Assembly: GCA_034112285.1 (NCBI GenBank)
Contig: JAWUVP010000074.1
Location: 1-39,905, forward strand
Length of the DNA stretch: 39,905 nucleotides
Source of the DNA: JAWUVP01 sp034112285
Lineage (GTDB): Bacteria > Pseudomonadota > Gammaproteobacteria > JABDGN01
Direction of reading: 5' to 3'
In this document: in pieces, positions 1 through 8,538 of the stretch
Numbering within the stretch: position 1 is the stretch's first letter
How the letters are laid out: each line of letters starts with the position of its first letter
Translations under genes and position numbers: made by a program
Notes under the pieces: model-generated
What the model saw: the letters and a program-made list of their open reading frames with translations, nothing else
Told to the model about the DNA's origin: nothing
Database searches by the model: none

Positions 1-165
1 ATAAATACCGTAGGCATTACTATACCCGGTTACAGCTCCAATAACATTGCCATTCTTACTGCCGATCTCATGTTGGTAAGCATAGAGACCATATGCATTC
101 GCTCCCGTTGAAGTAATGGTGCCGAACGTATTGTTAGAGACCTCACCGGTTGAATATGAGACGGC
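1..165 (-). pseudogene. Truncated Gly/Asn/Tyr-rich repeat protein fragment
   Basis: On the minus strand an open frame of 55 codons runs from 165 down to the window edge. It reads as a low-complexity repetitive protein: phrases such as STGANAYGLYAY and GYSNAYGIY repeat an N-A-Y-G-(L/I)-Y motif separated by Gly/Thr/Ser/Asn stretches. This style is seen in large bacterial surface or autotransporter-like repeat proteins. The frame is closed upstream by TGA at 166-168 and no start codon with a ribosome binding site is visible, so the gene appears cut at its 5' side next to the tRNA remnant. The rest lies outside the window, so its full length and domains cannot be seen. The surface-protein reading is inference from composition only. 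Confidence 0.5.
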
Positions 166-209
166 TCAGAAAAGGGCATAAAATTTGTCCTGAGCAGTGT
201 TAACACATC

Positions 210-258
210 ATCCCTCTGTGGTCACACCATGCCGATTCGACTCCGGCCCCAGGCACCA
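210..258 (+). other. 3' remnant of a tRNA-Leu gene, probable attachment site
   Basis: About 49 nt match the 3' part of a class II (long variable arm) tRNA, most like tRNA-Leu. They comprise the 3' strand of an anticodon stem (ATCCCT, about 210-215), a variable arm with a TGTG/CACA stem, a T arm GCCGA-TTCGACT-CCGGC (231-247), the acceptor strand CCCAGGC, discriminator A and encoded CCA (256-258). The matching 5' acceptor strand GCCTGGG, the D arm and the 5' half of the anticodon arm are absent upstream, so this is not a functional tRNA. A fragment starting near the anticodon loop and ending in CCA is the usual footprint left at the far end of an element integrated in a tRNA gene. The Leu identity comes from memory of gammaproteobacterial tRNA-Leu sequences. 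Confidence 0.6.
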
Positions 259-327
259 TCTTTTCTAAATTTTTGAATAGTTTACTGTTTAAAGTCCGTT
301 AATAAATTATCACCTTATTCACAGCGA

Positions 328-1287
328 TTATTGATAACACAGATGCTGTATCCATTGCGGAACCTTAAGATTTTCTACTGTGGTGTTCTGATTTAAAGAT
401 TCATGGTTACATTCTAAAAATGAAGCATATAGAATCGTTTCAAAGTATTCTTGGCTTTGCGAATCTCCATGGCCATGATGACGATAAAAATTAACACAGT
501 GATGAAACACATCTTCTACCGAGGTTAATAGTCGAACAGTGGCTGGGTATTGCGGACTATAAAACAGTTGCATTGCTTGGATTGTTGCACTAATCAGCCC
601 ACCAATTGATTCTTTTTCATGACATTGGTTATGGAACAAATGATATTTTTCTGTGTAAACGGATAATGCAGTATAGTTAATTTCCGCAGCTGCCACCCTT
701 CCAACAAACGCTGTCGAAAATAATTCTTTCAGTACTTGAATAAAGCTCTTAATATCATTGCTGGAAAGTGATTTATTTAAAGCGGTTAAAAGAAAAATTC
801 TCGAAGGCAAACGAAAAACCTTCCCCATTCCTAAACGACGATGAATCTTAAACAACGTATTAAACAGCGACAATTTAGGATTAAAGGGTGCAGGCCTAGC
901 AATAGCAACAGTGGCAAGGTTAAACTCTTGAATAACCCCCAAAAGATCATTAACAATTTTAATCGATTTACTGGGATTCTTAGAAAAAGATGATGCGCGA
1001 CAAAATCTCATGTCTTTTCTATACTGCAGGGCTAAAACTTCAGCTTGCCAATGATTTTTATTTTTAATGGCAAAATACAAAGCGAGAAGTCGTTGTTTTT
1101 TATATGCCGAATTAAAATGACCCGTTAAATATTTTTTGATTTCATCTAGTGCATTATTAAAATAGAGCTCATAATCTGTTTTCTTTCTGGCTACGCCTCC
1201 GCCACCACGCATTCTTTCAAGCCCTGGTGGACAGGTCTCAATATCGATAAAGCCAACAAGATTTGATGAATGCGAGTCAAAGTACAT
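328..1287 (-). CDS. Hypothetical protein, 319 aa, no recognised domain
   Basis: A full-length open frame begins at ATG 1287 with only a weak ribosome binding site and an AT-rich upstream stretch that includes TATAAT-like sequence. The product looks soluble and largely alpha-helical, without signal peptide or membrane segments. Notable features are a GGGG run near residue 30 preceded by RMR and followed by a basic stretch (ARKK), and a His-rich patch near residue 270 (YRHHGHG). I do not recognise the family. The gene sits alone between the tRNA remnant and a frameshifted hydrolase, a context of accessory or decaying DNA, and its AT-rich composition differs from the housekeeping genes further right. 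It could be a lineage-specific or secreted protein, but nothing in the sequence shows that. Confidence 0.6.
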   Translation of the reverse strand: MYFDSHSSNLVGFIDIETCPPGLERMRGGGGVARKKTDYELYFNNALDEIKKYLTGHFNSAYKKQRLLALYFAIKNKNHWQAEVLALQYRKDMRFCRASSFSKNPSKSIKIVNDLLGVIQEFNLATVAIARPAPFNPKLSLFNTLFKIHRRLGMGKVFRLPSRIFLLTALNKSLSSNDIKSFIQVLKELFSTAFVGRVAAAEINYTALSVYTEKYHLFHNQCHEKESIGGLISATIQAMQLFYSPQYPATVRLLTSVEDVFHHCVNFYRHHGHGDSQSQEYFETILYASFLECNHESLNQNTTVENLKVPQWIQHLCYQ

Positions 1288-1568
1288 AACGCTTACTATT
1301 TATTATTATTATTTATATTATATACAATGTTTATTAAGGCAGGATTATGGTTTAAGACAATCATTCAAACTAAATAATATAGCCAAGTGGAGACTTACCG
1401 CATATTTTCTAATAACAAAAAGACCTAATTCACAATAAACCAGAGCACCATGAACAAGTCTAACCCATTGAATATGTTGATAGAATCATCAACCATGAGC
1501 TCGCCTCAGGCAACGAGTATTTTTTCATTTATTTTCAAAGTCTAAGAACAAACAAAGCCCTGCTTACT

Positions 1569-2829
1569 CTAATGATTATCCATAATCCCATGATAAGCCA
1601 AGGTTTGAAATTGCCGTTCCACCATTGAAAAGTTACACATCCATTGCGTAAAGAAAATACCGACCAATTCTTCTTTTGGATCAATCCAGTAATAGGTTTT
1701 AGCGGCTCCGCCCCATCCATATTCACCTTGTGAGCCTACCAATTGAGATTCTGCCACATTCAACAGAATTCTTGAGCCCAAGCCAAAACCGTAACCTGGA
1801 ATCTCAAAACCACCGAGCTTTAACGGCAGTAAATCTTTGTTTAAATGATTCATGTGCATTAGCTCAACGGTTTTGGGTGCAAGCACTCTTACCCCTCCTA
1901 ACTCGCCTTTATTAAGTAACATCTGTGCGAAACGATAATAATCTTCAACCGTGGAATATAAGCCAATACCGCCGCGCTGGAACAGTGGATCGTTAATTGG
2001 ATTAGTTTTTGAAACGTCTAATCGCTGGTTAACACGACGTTCCCAAACATCTAACACCTCGGTCCAGGCCACATCTTCGCCAAGGATATCAACGCCGCCA
2101 TACAGTGTTGCTAAACGCGTTTGCTTGGCTTCTGACAAAGAGAAACTCATGTTGGTAATGCCTAAGGGTTTAAACAAGTTATCTTGCAAGATAATCAGCT
2201 AATGACTTATCTGCAATAATTTCAATCAACCTTGCGATAACATCAACATTAACGCCGTAATACCATTGCGCACCGGGTTGAAAGGCTAAGGGGAATTCAC
2301 AGATTTTATTCACAAAATCTTCCAAGGAAACATTTTGTGTATTCGCATGCAGCTTACTATCGCGATAGTGTTTACACACTGAAAATTCTTCATAAAAATC
2401 ATAGCTCAAACCTGAGGTATGGGTCAGCAGATGATGCATTGTTACAGGCTGCGTCAAATCAACTAAGGTCTCTTTACCGCCAGACTCTGTTTGCAACACT
2501 TTTAAGTTTGCAAACGCGGGAATAAATTTTGATACCGGATCACGCAAATCAAATTTACCTTGCTCATACAGCATCATAAAGGCCGTGCAAACGATAGGCT
2601 TAGTCATCGAGTACAGACGAAATAGCGTATCGGCTTGCATGGGCAGTTCATTTTCGCGGTCACGATTGCCAACCTGTTCAAAATGAACAACTTTGCCTTT
2701 GCGTGCAATAAGCGTGCTAATGCCAGCAAAATCACCGCTATCTACATGCACTTGCATTTCATTTTTAATACGTGCCAAACGTGTTGAGCACATTCCCACT
2801 GCTTCTGGAGACGATAGTTTAATTGTCAT
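1569..2829 (-). pseudogene. Beta-lactamase-family (class C-like) serine hydrolase, frameshifted
   Basis: Two overlapping minus-strand frames together encode one serine hydrolase of the beta-lactamase/DD-peptidase/EstB-like family, about 420 residues. The first part (2829-2179) starts with ATG after a good AAGGGA site and carries the nucleophile motif SMTK (S-x-x-K) near residue 75, HHLLTHTSGL near residue 132, and a Tyr-rich WYYGVN segment at the usual second-motif position. It ends prematurely after SLADYLAR. The second part (from about 2189 to 1569) continues in another frame as QDNLFKPLGITNM and contains the C-terminal YGWGGAAKTYYWIDP motif. One extra base near 2185 explains the break. No signal peptide is visible. 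The gene is probably inactive unless this is a sequencing error. About 280 bp between it and the 319-residue gene show no gene. Confidence 0.85.
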
Positions 2830-2884
2830 ATTTTTCCCTTAGTCATTTTTTGGTTCCTCTAATGCTCTTATTCCCCTGGCAAGA

Positions 2885-4273
2885 CTACTTCGCCCTAACA
2901 AAATAACTCAAGCAAAACATTCCAAATGCACCAAGAAGCGCGGTGCTGGCTGTTATTAAAAACGAATGGTTATAAATTGCTGCGCTATCAACCAAGCTGG
3001 TTACTTGTGCGCCGCTCATCGATGAAAATTTTGATAATTGAGAAGCCAGCAAACCGCCGATGGCAATAAACACAAACCACGTACCCATCATGGTGCTGTG
3101 TAATTTTTCGGGTGCGTGCTGATTAATGGCGTTTAACACCGCTGGCGCGAGGCAAATCTCCCCGGCCCCTAAAAAGGCGTAAGCCAGTACTAAATAGATT
3201 AAGCCCGTATGGCTTGCGGATACAGTGCTGGCGATAGCTGATAGATGTAAGCTGAAAAAAGCACAGGCGGCTAACCCTATTCCCAACACTATTTTGCTCG
3301 TGGTTTTTAATTCTGCATTGCGCTTTGCTAATTGTCGCCACAGTAAGGCGAACATGGGGGCCAATAACACTACAAACAACGGGTCTAGTGCGCTAAAAAT
3401 TGGGGTGGGTAGCGTTACCCCTTCAATAACACGGCTGATATCGCGCTGTGTAAAAAGCGTTAAGGTGGTGGCTGTTTGTAAGCTGCAAGCAAAAAAAATG
3501 GTGCAGCCCAGATTGTAAACTAATAGCATTAATAAATTTCGTTTAACCTTTGGCGGCTGCTTTAACGAATAAACACTCATGCTCACAACCACAACTAGCC
3601 ATAAAGCTGCGATGCAGCCGGTTGCAAATAAATTGTGGAAAAAACATAAGGCAATAAGCACAAACAAGCCGAGCAGAATAGCCACAATAATCGGCACATT
3701 GATCGCTTTTACACGATATTGCCATAACATTTTTGCCTTTAACAGGCTGAGCAATACGATGGAGAATAAAACGATATTAATATAAAAGCACCATGCCCAA
3801 CCCCATTGGGTTCCTACTATGCCGTAACAAATCGGGCCCAGTAAGGCGCCAAGATTCATGGCGACATATAATAATGTGTAGCCAGAGTCGTTAGTGCTGG
3901 GTTGCGTTTTGCCCACCAGGCTGGTGCAATTAACTTTAAATAGTGCGGTACCCATGGTTATAACCGCTAAACCTAAATAAAAAATATGAAGATGGGAATT
4001 CGCCATAAGAGCATTACCAATAAGAACCAGCGCTGCCCCTATTAACAATCCTGGATATTGCCCCAACCATTTATCACCCAAATAGCCCCCCACAACATGC
4101 ATACTATAGAAAAGTGCGGCGAATATTCCCAGCAAGCTAAAAGCGGCTGAGTCGCTAAAATTGAAGCTTGAATGCAGCTTTAAGACCAAGATAGTGAAGA
4201 TGCCAAAGTAGGCAAAACGTTCGCAGAGTGCACCGAGGCAGAGGATTAACAATGGCTTTGAGTCTTGTGTCAT
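2885..4273 (-). CDS. POT/PTR-family peptide transporter, divergent
   Basis: This 462-residue protein has about 12-14 hydrophobic segments and belongs to the proton-dependent oligopeptide transporter branch of the major facilitator superfamily. The second family signature is visible near residues 115-155 (FKVNCTSLVGK, then DSGYTLLYVAMNLGALLGP). The N-terminal motif, normally E-x-x-E-R-F-x-Y-Y, reads ALCERFAYF near residues 16-24. The first glutamate is therefore alanine, and the last tyrosine is phenylalanine. It would sit in the inner membrane and import di/tripeptides or a related small solute with protons. The unusual motif leaves the substrate and coupling uncertain. It is transcribed toward the serine hydrolase pseudogene but separated from it. 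A canonical paralogue of 485 residues lies near 24 kb. Confidence 0.88.
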   Translation of the reverse strand: MTQDSKPLLILCLGALCERFAYFGIFTILVLKLHSSFNFSDSAAFSLLGIFAALFYSMHVVGGYLGDKWLGQYPGLLIGAALVLIGNALMANSHLHIFYLGLAVITMGTALFKVNCTSLVGKTQPSTNDSGYTLLYVAMNLGALLGPICYGIVGTQWGWAWCFYINIVLFSIVLLSLLKAKMLWQYRVKAINVPIIVAILLGLFVLIALCFFHNLFATGCIAALWLVVVVSMSVYSLKQPPKVKRNLLMLLVYNLGCTIFFACSLQTATTLTLFTQRDISRVIEGVTLPTPIFSALDPLFVVLLAPMFALLWRQLAKRNAELKTTSKIVLGIGLAACAFFSLHLSAIASTVSASHTGLIYLVLAYAFLGAGEICLAPAVLNAINQHAPEKLHSTMMGTWFVFIAIGGLLASQLSKFSSMSGAQVTSLVDSAAIYNHSFLITASTALLGAFGMFCLSYFVRAK

Positions 4274-4344
4274 TCCTTAATTTGCATCCTTTTTAGAGCC
4301 ACCCAAGGGATTAATGTTTTTGGTTTGTCAGATCACGTTAGTAG

Positions 4345-4381
4345 ACAAAAAAGTCGATTGCTCCGGGTTGGAACAATCGAC
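4345..4381 (-). terminator. Rho-independent terminator of rluB
   Basis: On the minus strand, just past the rluB stop, GTCGATTG and CAATCGAC (4374-4381 and 4353-4360) form a perfect 8-bp stem, extended by TTCC/GGAG-type pairing around a short loop and followed directly by TTTTTT. This is a textbook intrinsic terminator and separates rluB from the POT transporter gene downstream. Confidence 0.9.
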
Positions 4382-4388
4382 AAATCAT

Positions 4389-5135
4389 TTAACTTTCAAT
4401 TTTCACAGTGGCCAGTAACTGCTTAACCGCTTCTTTTTCCATATATTCCCAGCGACCACGGCGTAAGCTACGCGGTAATTCTACACTGCCATAGCGAACA
4501 CGAATTAAGCGGCTAACGGTGACATTTTGCGATTCCCATAAGCGGCGCACTTCACGATTGCGGCCTTCTTTGAGTGTAACAATATACCAGTGATTGAGGC
4601 CTTCGCCACCGCCATCGGCAATGGTGTCAAATTTAGCCGGGCCATCTTCAAGCTCCACGCCTTCACGCAAGGTTTGTAACATTGCTTCTGTTACTTCACC
4701 TTTAACACGCACTGAATATTCACGGGTTATTTCGTAAGAAGGATGCATGAGGCGATGTGCCAATTCACCGTTATTGGTAAATAACAATAAACCACTGGTG
4801 GTAATATCCAAGCGACCAATCATGACCCAACGGCCTTGGCGTAAATTAGGTAGGTGTGAAAAAACGGTTTCGCGACCTTCTGGATCCTTGTTTGAGCAAA
4901 TCTCGCCTTCAGGCTTATTGTAAACAATTACCTTAGCATTAGTTTTTTGTGATTGGCCTACATCAATCTGCCTGCCATCGACTCTGATTTTTTCTTCACC
5001 CGTAACGCGCTCACCCACTTTTGCAGTTTTGCCATCAATACTGACGCGACCATCAGCTATCCAAGTTTCAAGCTCTCGACGTGATGCGAGGCCGGCGTTA
5101 GCTAATACTTTCTGCAACTTTTCTGTTTCTATCAT
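4389..5135 (-). CDS. rluB: 23S rRNA pseudouridine synthase RluB-like
   Basis: A 248-residue enzyme of the RsuA/RluB/E/F family, which converts uridine to pseudouridine in rRNA; RluB acts on 23S rRNA U2605 in E. coli. Residues 1-60 form an S4 RNA-binding domain (KVLANAGLASRRELE, VSIDG). The catalytic aspartate lies in GRLDITTSGLLLF near residue 105. EYSVRVKG and EGRNREVRRL with the downstream RVRYGSVEL are typical of the large-subunit member. The protein lacks the long C-terminal extension often found in RluB (E. coli about 290 aa), so RluE/RluF cannot be excluded strictly, but the S4 domain and sequence favour RluB. The gene stands alone with its own terminator. Confidence 0.92.
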   Translation of the reverse strand: MIETEKLQKVLANAGLASRRELETWIADGRVSIDGKTAKVGERVTGEEKIRVDGRQIDVGQSQKTNAKVIVYNKPEGEICSNKDPEGRETVFSHLPNLRQGRWVMIGRLDITTSGLLLFTNNGELAHRLMHPSYEITREYSVRVKGEVTEAMLQTLREGVELEDGPAKFDTIADGGGEGLNHWYIVTLKEGRNREVRRLWESQNVTVSRLIRVRYGSVELPRSLRRGRWEYMEKEAVKQLLATVKIES

Positions 5136-5208
5136 TTCAATACTACTTTATGAATAAATTAGACCATATACTAACAATAGGCGAAGAACAAGGTTTTATT
5201 CTATAACG

Positions 5209-6396
5209 TTAATCACGAATGAATATCCAGGCGAGAATCGCGGTGAGCAATAAGGCAATGGGCATTAGGCTTAGGCCTATTTGAAAATCCATTTGTCCGC
5301 CGTTGGCATCTAACAATCGACCCACAATCAGCTGAAATACGGCCGCTACGGACATTATTAGCATGTTAGTAATGGCCATGCCGGTGCTGCTAATCTCTGC
5401 CGGGCAGTGCTGAATATAGACGCTCCAGCTTAACACTTGGGCTGCTGAGCAAACGCCAAATATAAATAACAAGCAATAGAGATAGACAAGGCTTTGAATG
5501 TTGACATATAAAAACAAACCACTCACTATCGCGGCCACCAAAGCCCCTAAACACATTAATTGGCGTAAATTTTTAAGATAAACACTTAAGTAGCCAAAAA
5601 TAGGTGAGCCTACAGCCCAACCCAAAAATAGCACTGTCACGCCAGTTGCAGCGCTAAGCTTATCAACGGGATAATTCTGCTCCATAAATGAAATCCCCCA
5701 TAAAGAGGCAAATAAGCTAGTGGGTAAATAAAACAGCCCCCCAATTAAGGCATTGATATACAAAATTGGCCGAGAAAAAAATTGGCGCAAATGTAGCCAG
5801 AATTTTTTATCTAACGCGCCACTAACATTTAAGCATTTTGCTGGGGCCACAAGTAACACCACCGCGCAGAGTATAAAGGCAATGGCAGTAAATAAGTTCA
5901 ATGCCACTTGCCAACTATGTTGCTCCATAATAGCGGAGCTAATCACTTGAAATAAAGACGAGGTAAGCGTGCCCGCAGCAATGGCTATGCTAGAAATAAA
6001 ACCAAACCATTTTTCAGCAAAATAATATTTGGCAATAATCAACACACCCACGAAGGAAAATGCCGACGTAGCGCCTATTAAAAATCGTAACGCATAAGCA
6101 ATGTATTTATGGTGCAGATAGGTAAAAAAAGTGAAGCACAAGGTACACAAAAACATGGTGCTAAAAATAACGGTGCGCAGCTTAGCCACGTTATACAAGT
6201 ACCCACTAGGGACTTGCATAACAACATAGCCAAAATAAAAGCTGCTGGCAAACATGGCAATACCCAGTGCATCCACGTGATATTGCTGCATGAGTTGCGG
6301 CACAATCATGCTAGGTGACATGCGAAAATAAAAATCGAAACAATAAAAAGCTATAACAATAGTAAGCAGGCTATAAATTTTTACATTTTTTAACAT
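5209..6396 (-). CDS. Major facilitator superfamily transporter
   Basis: A 395-residue integral membrane protein with about 12 transmembrane helices spread over its full length and short loops. The first helix carries FYFRMSPSMIVPQLM, and the region near residues 45-70 (SSFYFGYVVMQVPSGYL) matches the MFS arrangement between helices 2 and 3. Sequences of this type are common as sugar-phosphate/organic-acid-like carriers in intracellular gammaproteobacteria, but the substrate cannot be read here. The start is 8 bp after the prfC stop, so the two genes are probably co-transcribed, although the functions show no obvious link. Inner-membrane location is certain from hydrophobicity; substrate is unknown. 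Confidence 0.85.
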   Translation of the reverse strand: MLKNVKIYSLLTIVIAFYCFDFYFRMSPSMIVPQLMQQYHVDALGIAMFASSFYFGYVVMQVPSGYLYNVAKLRTVIFSTMFLCTLCFTFFTYLHHKYIAYALRFLIGATSAFSFVGVLIIAKYYFAEKWFGFISSIAIAAGTLTSSLFQVISSAIMEQHSWQVALNLFTAIAFILCAVVLLVAPAKCLNVSGALDKKFWLHLRQFFSRPILYINALIGGLFYLPTSLFASLWGISFMEQNYPVDKLSAATGVTVLFLGWAVGSPIFGYLSVYLKNLRQLMCLGALVAAIVSGLFLYVNIQSLVYLYCLLFIFGVCSAAQVLSWSVYIQHCPAEISSTGMAITNMLIMSVAAVFQLIVGRLLDANGGQMDFQIGLSLMPIALLLTAILAWIFIRD

Positions 6397-6404
6397 AGGA
6401 TTTC

Positions 6405-7961
6405 CTATATTTCGCGAGTCGCTAAAAATTGCACCTCAGGCCAGCGTTCTTGTATTAAACTTAAGTTAACCCGTGTCGGGGCGATATAGGTTAAATTTTC
6501 ACCGCCATCTAAGGCTAAATTATCATGGGCTTTCTTCATGAAATCGGCCATGATTTTTTCGTCATCACATTGCACCCAACGTGCAACGGCAACATTCACC
6601 GCTTCGTAGGCACAGTCGACTTTATATTCCCCTTTTAAGCGATGAAGAACCACATCAAATTGCAGCACACCCACCGCGCCTAAGATCAAATCGTTAGAGT
6701 TAAACGGGCGAAATAATTGGGTGGCACCCTCTTCTGACAGCTGAATGAGGCCTTTAACCAAAGCCTTAGCCTTCATTGGGTCTTTTAATTGTACCCGGCG
6801 AAAAAGGTCTGGGGCAAAATTTGGAATGCCGGTAAATTTTAAATCTTCACCTTGGGTGAACGTATCACCCACTTGAATTGTGCCATGGTTATGCAAACCA
6901 ATAATGTCACCTGGGTAGGCCTCATCAACATGCTCACGCACACCGGCTAAAAACGTTAACGCATTACTCACTTGCATATCACGATTGATACGCACATGTC
7001 GCAGCTTAATGCCTTTATTATACTCACCCGAACAGATGCGCACAAAAGCAATACGATCCCGATGTGCGGGGTCCATATTGGCTTGAATTTTAAACACGAA
7101 ACCGGTGAAATTTGTTTCATCAGGTAACACTTCACGTGATTCTGTCACCCGTGATTGAGGGGCTGGTGCGTAATCAACAAAAGCATCGAGCATTTCTTTT
7201 ATGCCAAAATTGTTCATTGCTGAGCCAAAAAACACGGGGGAAAGCTTGCCGTCTGAAAAATATTGTTGATTAAACTCATAGCTAGCGCCTTTAACCAGCT
7301 CAATTTCTTCACGAAAATCTTCAACAATGTCGCCCAGCAATTCGTCTAATTCTGGATTATCTAAGCCATCAATAACGCGCTCTTCACCATACAGAAAAAC
7401 TTTATCTGTAAGCAAATGGTAGATACCTTTAAACGCTTTACCCATGCCAATTGGCCAGGTAACCGGTGCACATTGAATATCGAGCACGGTTTCAATTTCG
7501 TCGAGAATATCGATAGGTTCGCGTGTTTCACGATCCATTTTATTAATAAAAGTAACAATCGGCGTGCGCCGCATACGGCAAATTTCTAATAATTTTATCG
7601 TCCGCTCTTCCACCCCTTTTGCCGCATCAATCACCATTAAGGCTGAGTCTACGGCGGTTAGGGTACGGTAAGTATCTTCCGAGAAATCGGCATGGCCTGG
7701 CGTGTCCAATAAGTTAATAATGCAATCACGATAAGGAAAAGACATCACCGAAGTGGAAACCGAAATACCCCGTTGCTTCTCTAGCTCCATCCAATCAGAC
7801 GTGGCATGGCGGCTGGCTTTACGTGCCTTAACCGTACCGGCAACTTGAATGGCTCCACCAAAATAGAGCAATTTTTCAGTTAAAGTGGTTTTACCCGCAT
7901 CGGGGTGAGAAACAATGGCGAATGTGCGGCGCTTGTTTAGTTCAGTTTGTTGCATGGTCAT
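6405..7961 (-). CDS. prfC: Peptide chain release factor 3
   Basis: RF3 is a translational GTPase that removes RF1/RF2 from the ribosome after peptide release. The 518-residue length is close to E. coli RF3 (529). G motifs are clear: P-loop SHPDAGKTTLTEKLL near residue 18, switch region KQRGISVSTSVM, DTPGHADFSEDT near residue 87, and NKMDRET near residue 141. The C-terminal RF3-specific part contains VGVLQFDVVLHRLKGEY. The start used gives MTMQQTELNKRRTFAIVSHPD; a second ATG two codons later is an alternative. It lies between rimI upstream and the MFS gene downstream, all minus strand, and probably shares a transcript with the latter. Confidence 0.97.
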   Translation of the reverse strand: MTMQQTELNKRRTFAIVSHPDAGKTTLTEKLLYFGGAIQVAGTVKARKASRHATSDWMELEKQRGISVSTSVMSFPYRDCIINLLDTPGHADFSEDTYRTLTAVDSALMVIDAAKGVEERTIKLLEICRMRRTPIVTFINKMDRETREPIDILDEIETVLDIQCAPVTWPIGMGKAFKGIYHLLTDKVFLYGEERVIDGLDNPELDELLGDIVEDFREEIELVKGASYEFNQQYFSDGKLSPVFFGSAMNNFGIKEMLDAFVDYAPAPQSRVTESREVLPDETNFTGFVFKIQANMDPAHRDRIAFVRICSGEYNKGIKLRHVRINRDMQVSNALTFLAGVREHVDEAYPGDIIGLHNHGTIQVGDTFTQGEDLKFTGIPNFAPDLFRRVQLKDPMKAKALVKGLIQLSEEGATQLFRPFNSNDLILGAVGVLQFDVVLHRLKGEYKVDCAYEAVNVAVARWVQCDDEKIMADFMKKAHDNLALDGGENLTYIAPTRVNLSLIQERWPEVQFLATREI

Positions 7962-8014
7962 TTTTATTAATTGCCTTTAAATTTGGAGGCATTTTAACAT
8001 AATTTGGCGATTTA

Positions 8015-8479
8015 TTAACTAGGAAGCGCTTTTTGTGCCAGGTTTTTCACCAACACCAGAGCATCTTCTTTATCACCATCCGGCGTCTCGTAATATTCAA
8101 GCCGTCTCCCAATCCCCTCAAATCCGGCTTGAAGATAGAGCTGCACCGCCGCGAAGTTGTTTTCCTGCACTTCTAAAAATACTTTCTCACATTCTCGGCT
8201 CAAAGCCTCATCTATCCCATGGCGCAATAACTGCTTGCCATAGCCACGACGCTGATGCGTGGGGCAGACGCCCAAACTTAAAATTTCTGCTTCATCACAC
8301 ACACATTGCATGAGTAAGGCAGCAAGCAGCACTTGCCCATCGACCAACAGCCAATAATCATATCGCGCTTCAAAGCATGCGGCTATTTGCCCCCGAGACC
8401 AAGGCATGGGGAATGCCGCTGTTTCTAGAGCCACTAGGCTATCAATATCATCTGGGGTTGCGCGTCGTATATCGGTCAT
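8015..8479 (-). CDS. rimI: Ribosomal-protein-alanine N-acetyltransferase RimI-like
   Basis: A GNAT-family acetyltransferase of 154 residues that, by family, acetylates the N-terminus of ribosomal protein S18 using acetyl-CoA. The acetyl-CoA loop is CPTHQRRGYGKQLL (V-x-x-x-x-Q/R-x-x-G-x-G/A pattern), preceded by AEILSLGV and followed by EVQENNFAAVQLYLQAGFEGIGRR, the classic RimI N-x-A-A-x-x-L-Y-x-x-x-G-F signature. An in-frame start 23 codons upstream exists, but family members begin at the equivalent of MTDIRRATPDD, so 8479 is preferred; the longer start would overlap the divergent cls region. Its likely substrate, RpsR, is encoded in the same window at 35.1 kb. Confidence 0.9.
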   Translation of the reverse strand: MTDIRRATPDDIDSLVALETAAFPMPWSRGQIAACFEARYDYWLLVDGQVLLAALLMQCVCDEAEILSLGVCPTHQRRGYGKQLLRHGIDEALSRECEKVFLEVQENNFAAVQLYLQAGFEGIGRRLEYYETPDGDKEDALVLVKNLAQKALPS

Positions 8480-8538
8480 AAAATGGATTTCAAATGTTAA
8501 ACAGGGTATGATTGTAACGCATTTAATGGAATATCTAC

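Noticed and set aside
160..258. A complete tRNA gene
   Set aside because: Only the 3' half matches; no 5' acceptor strand GCCTGGG, no D arm and no 5' anticodon-stem strand are present upstream.
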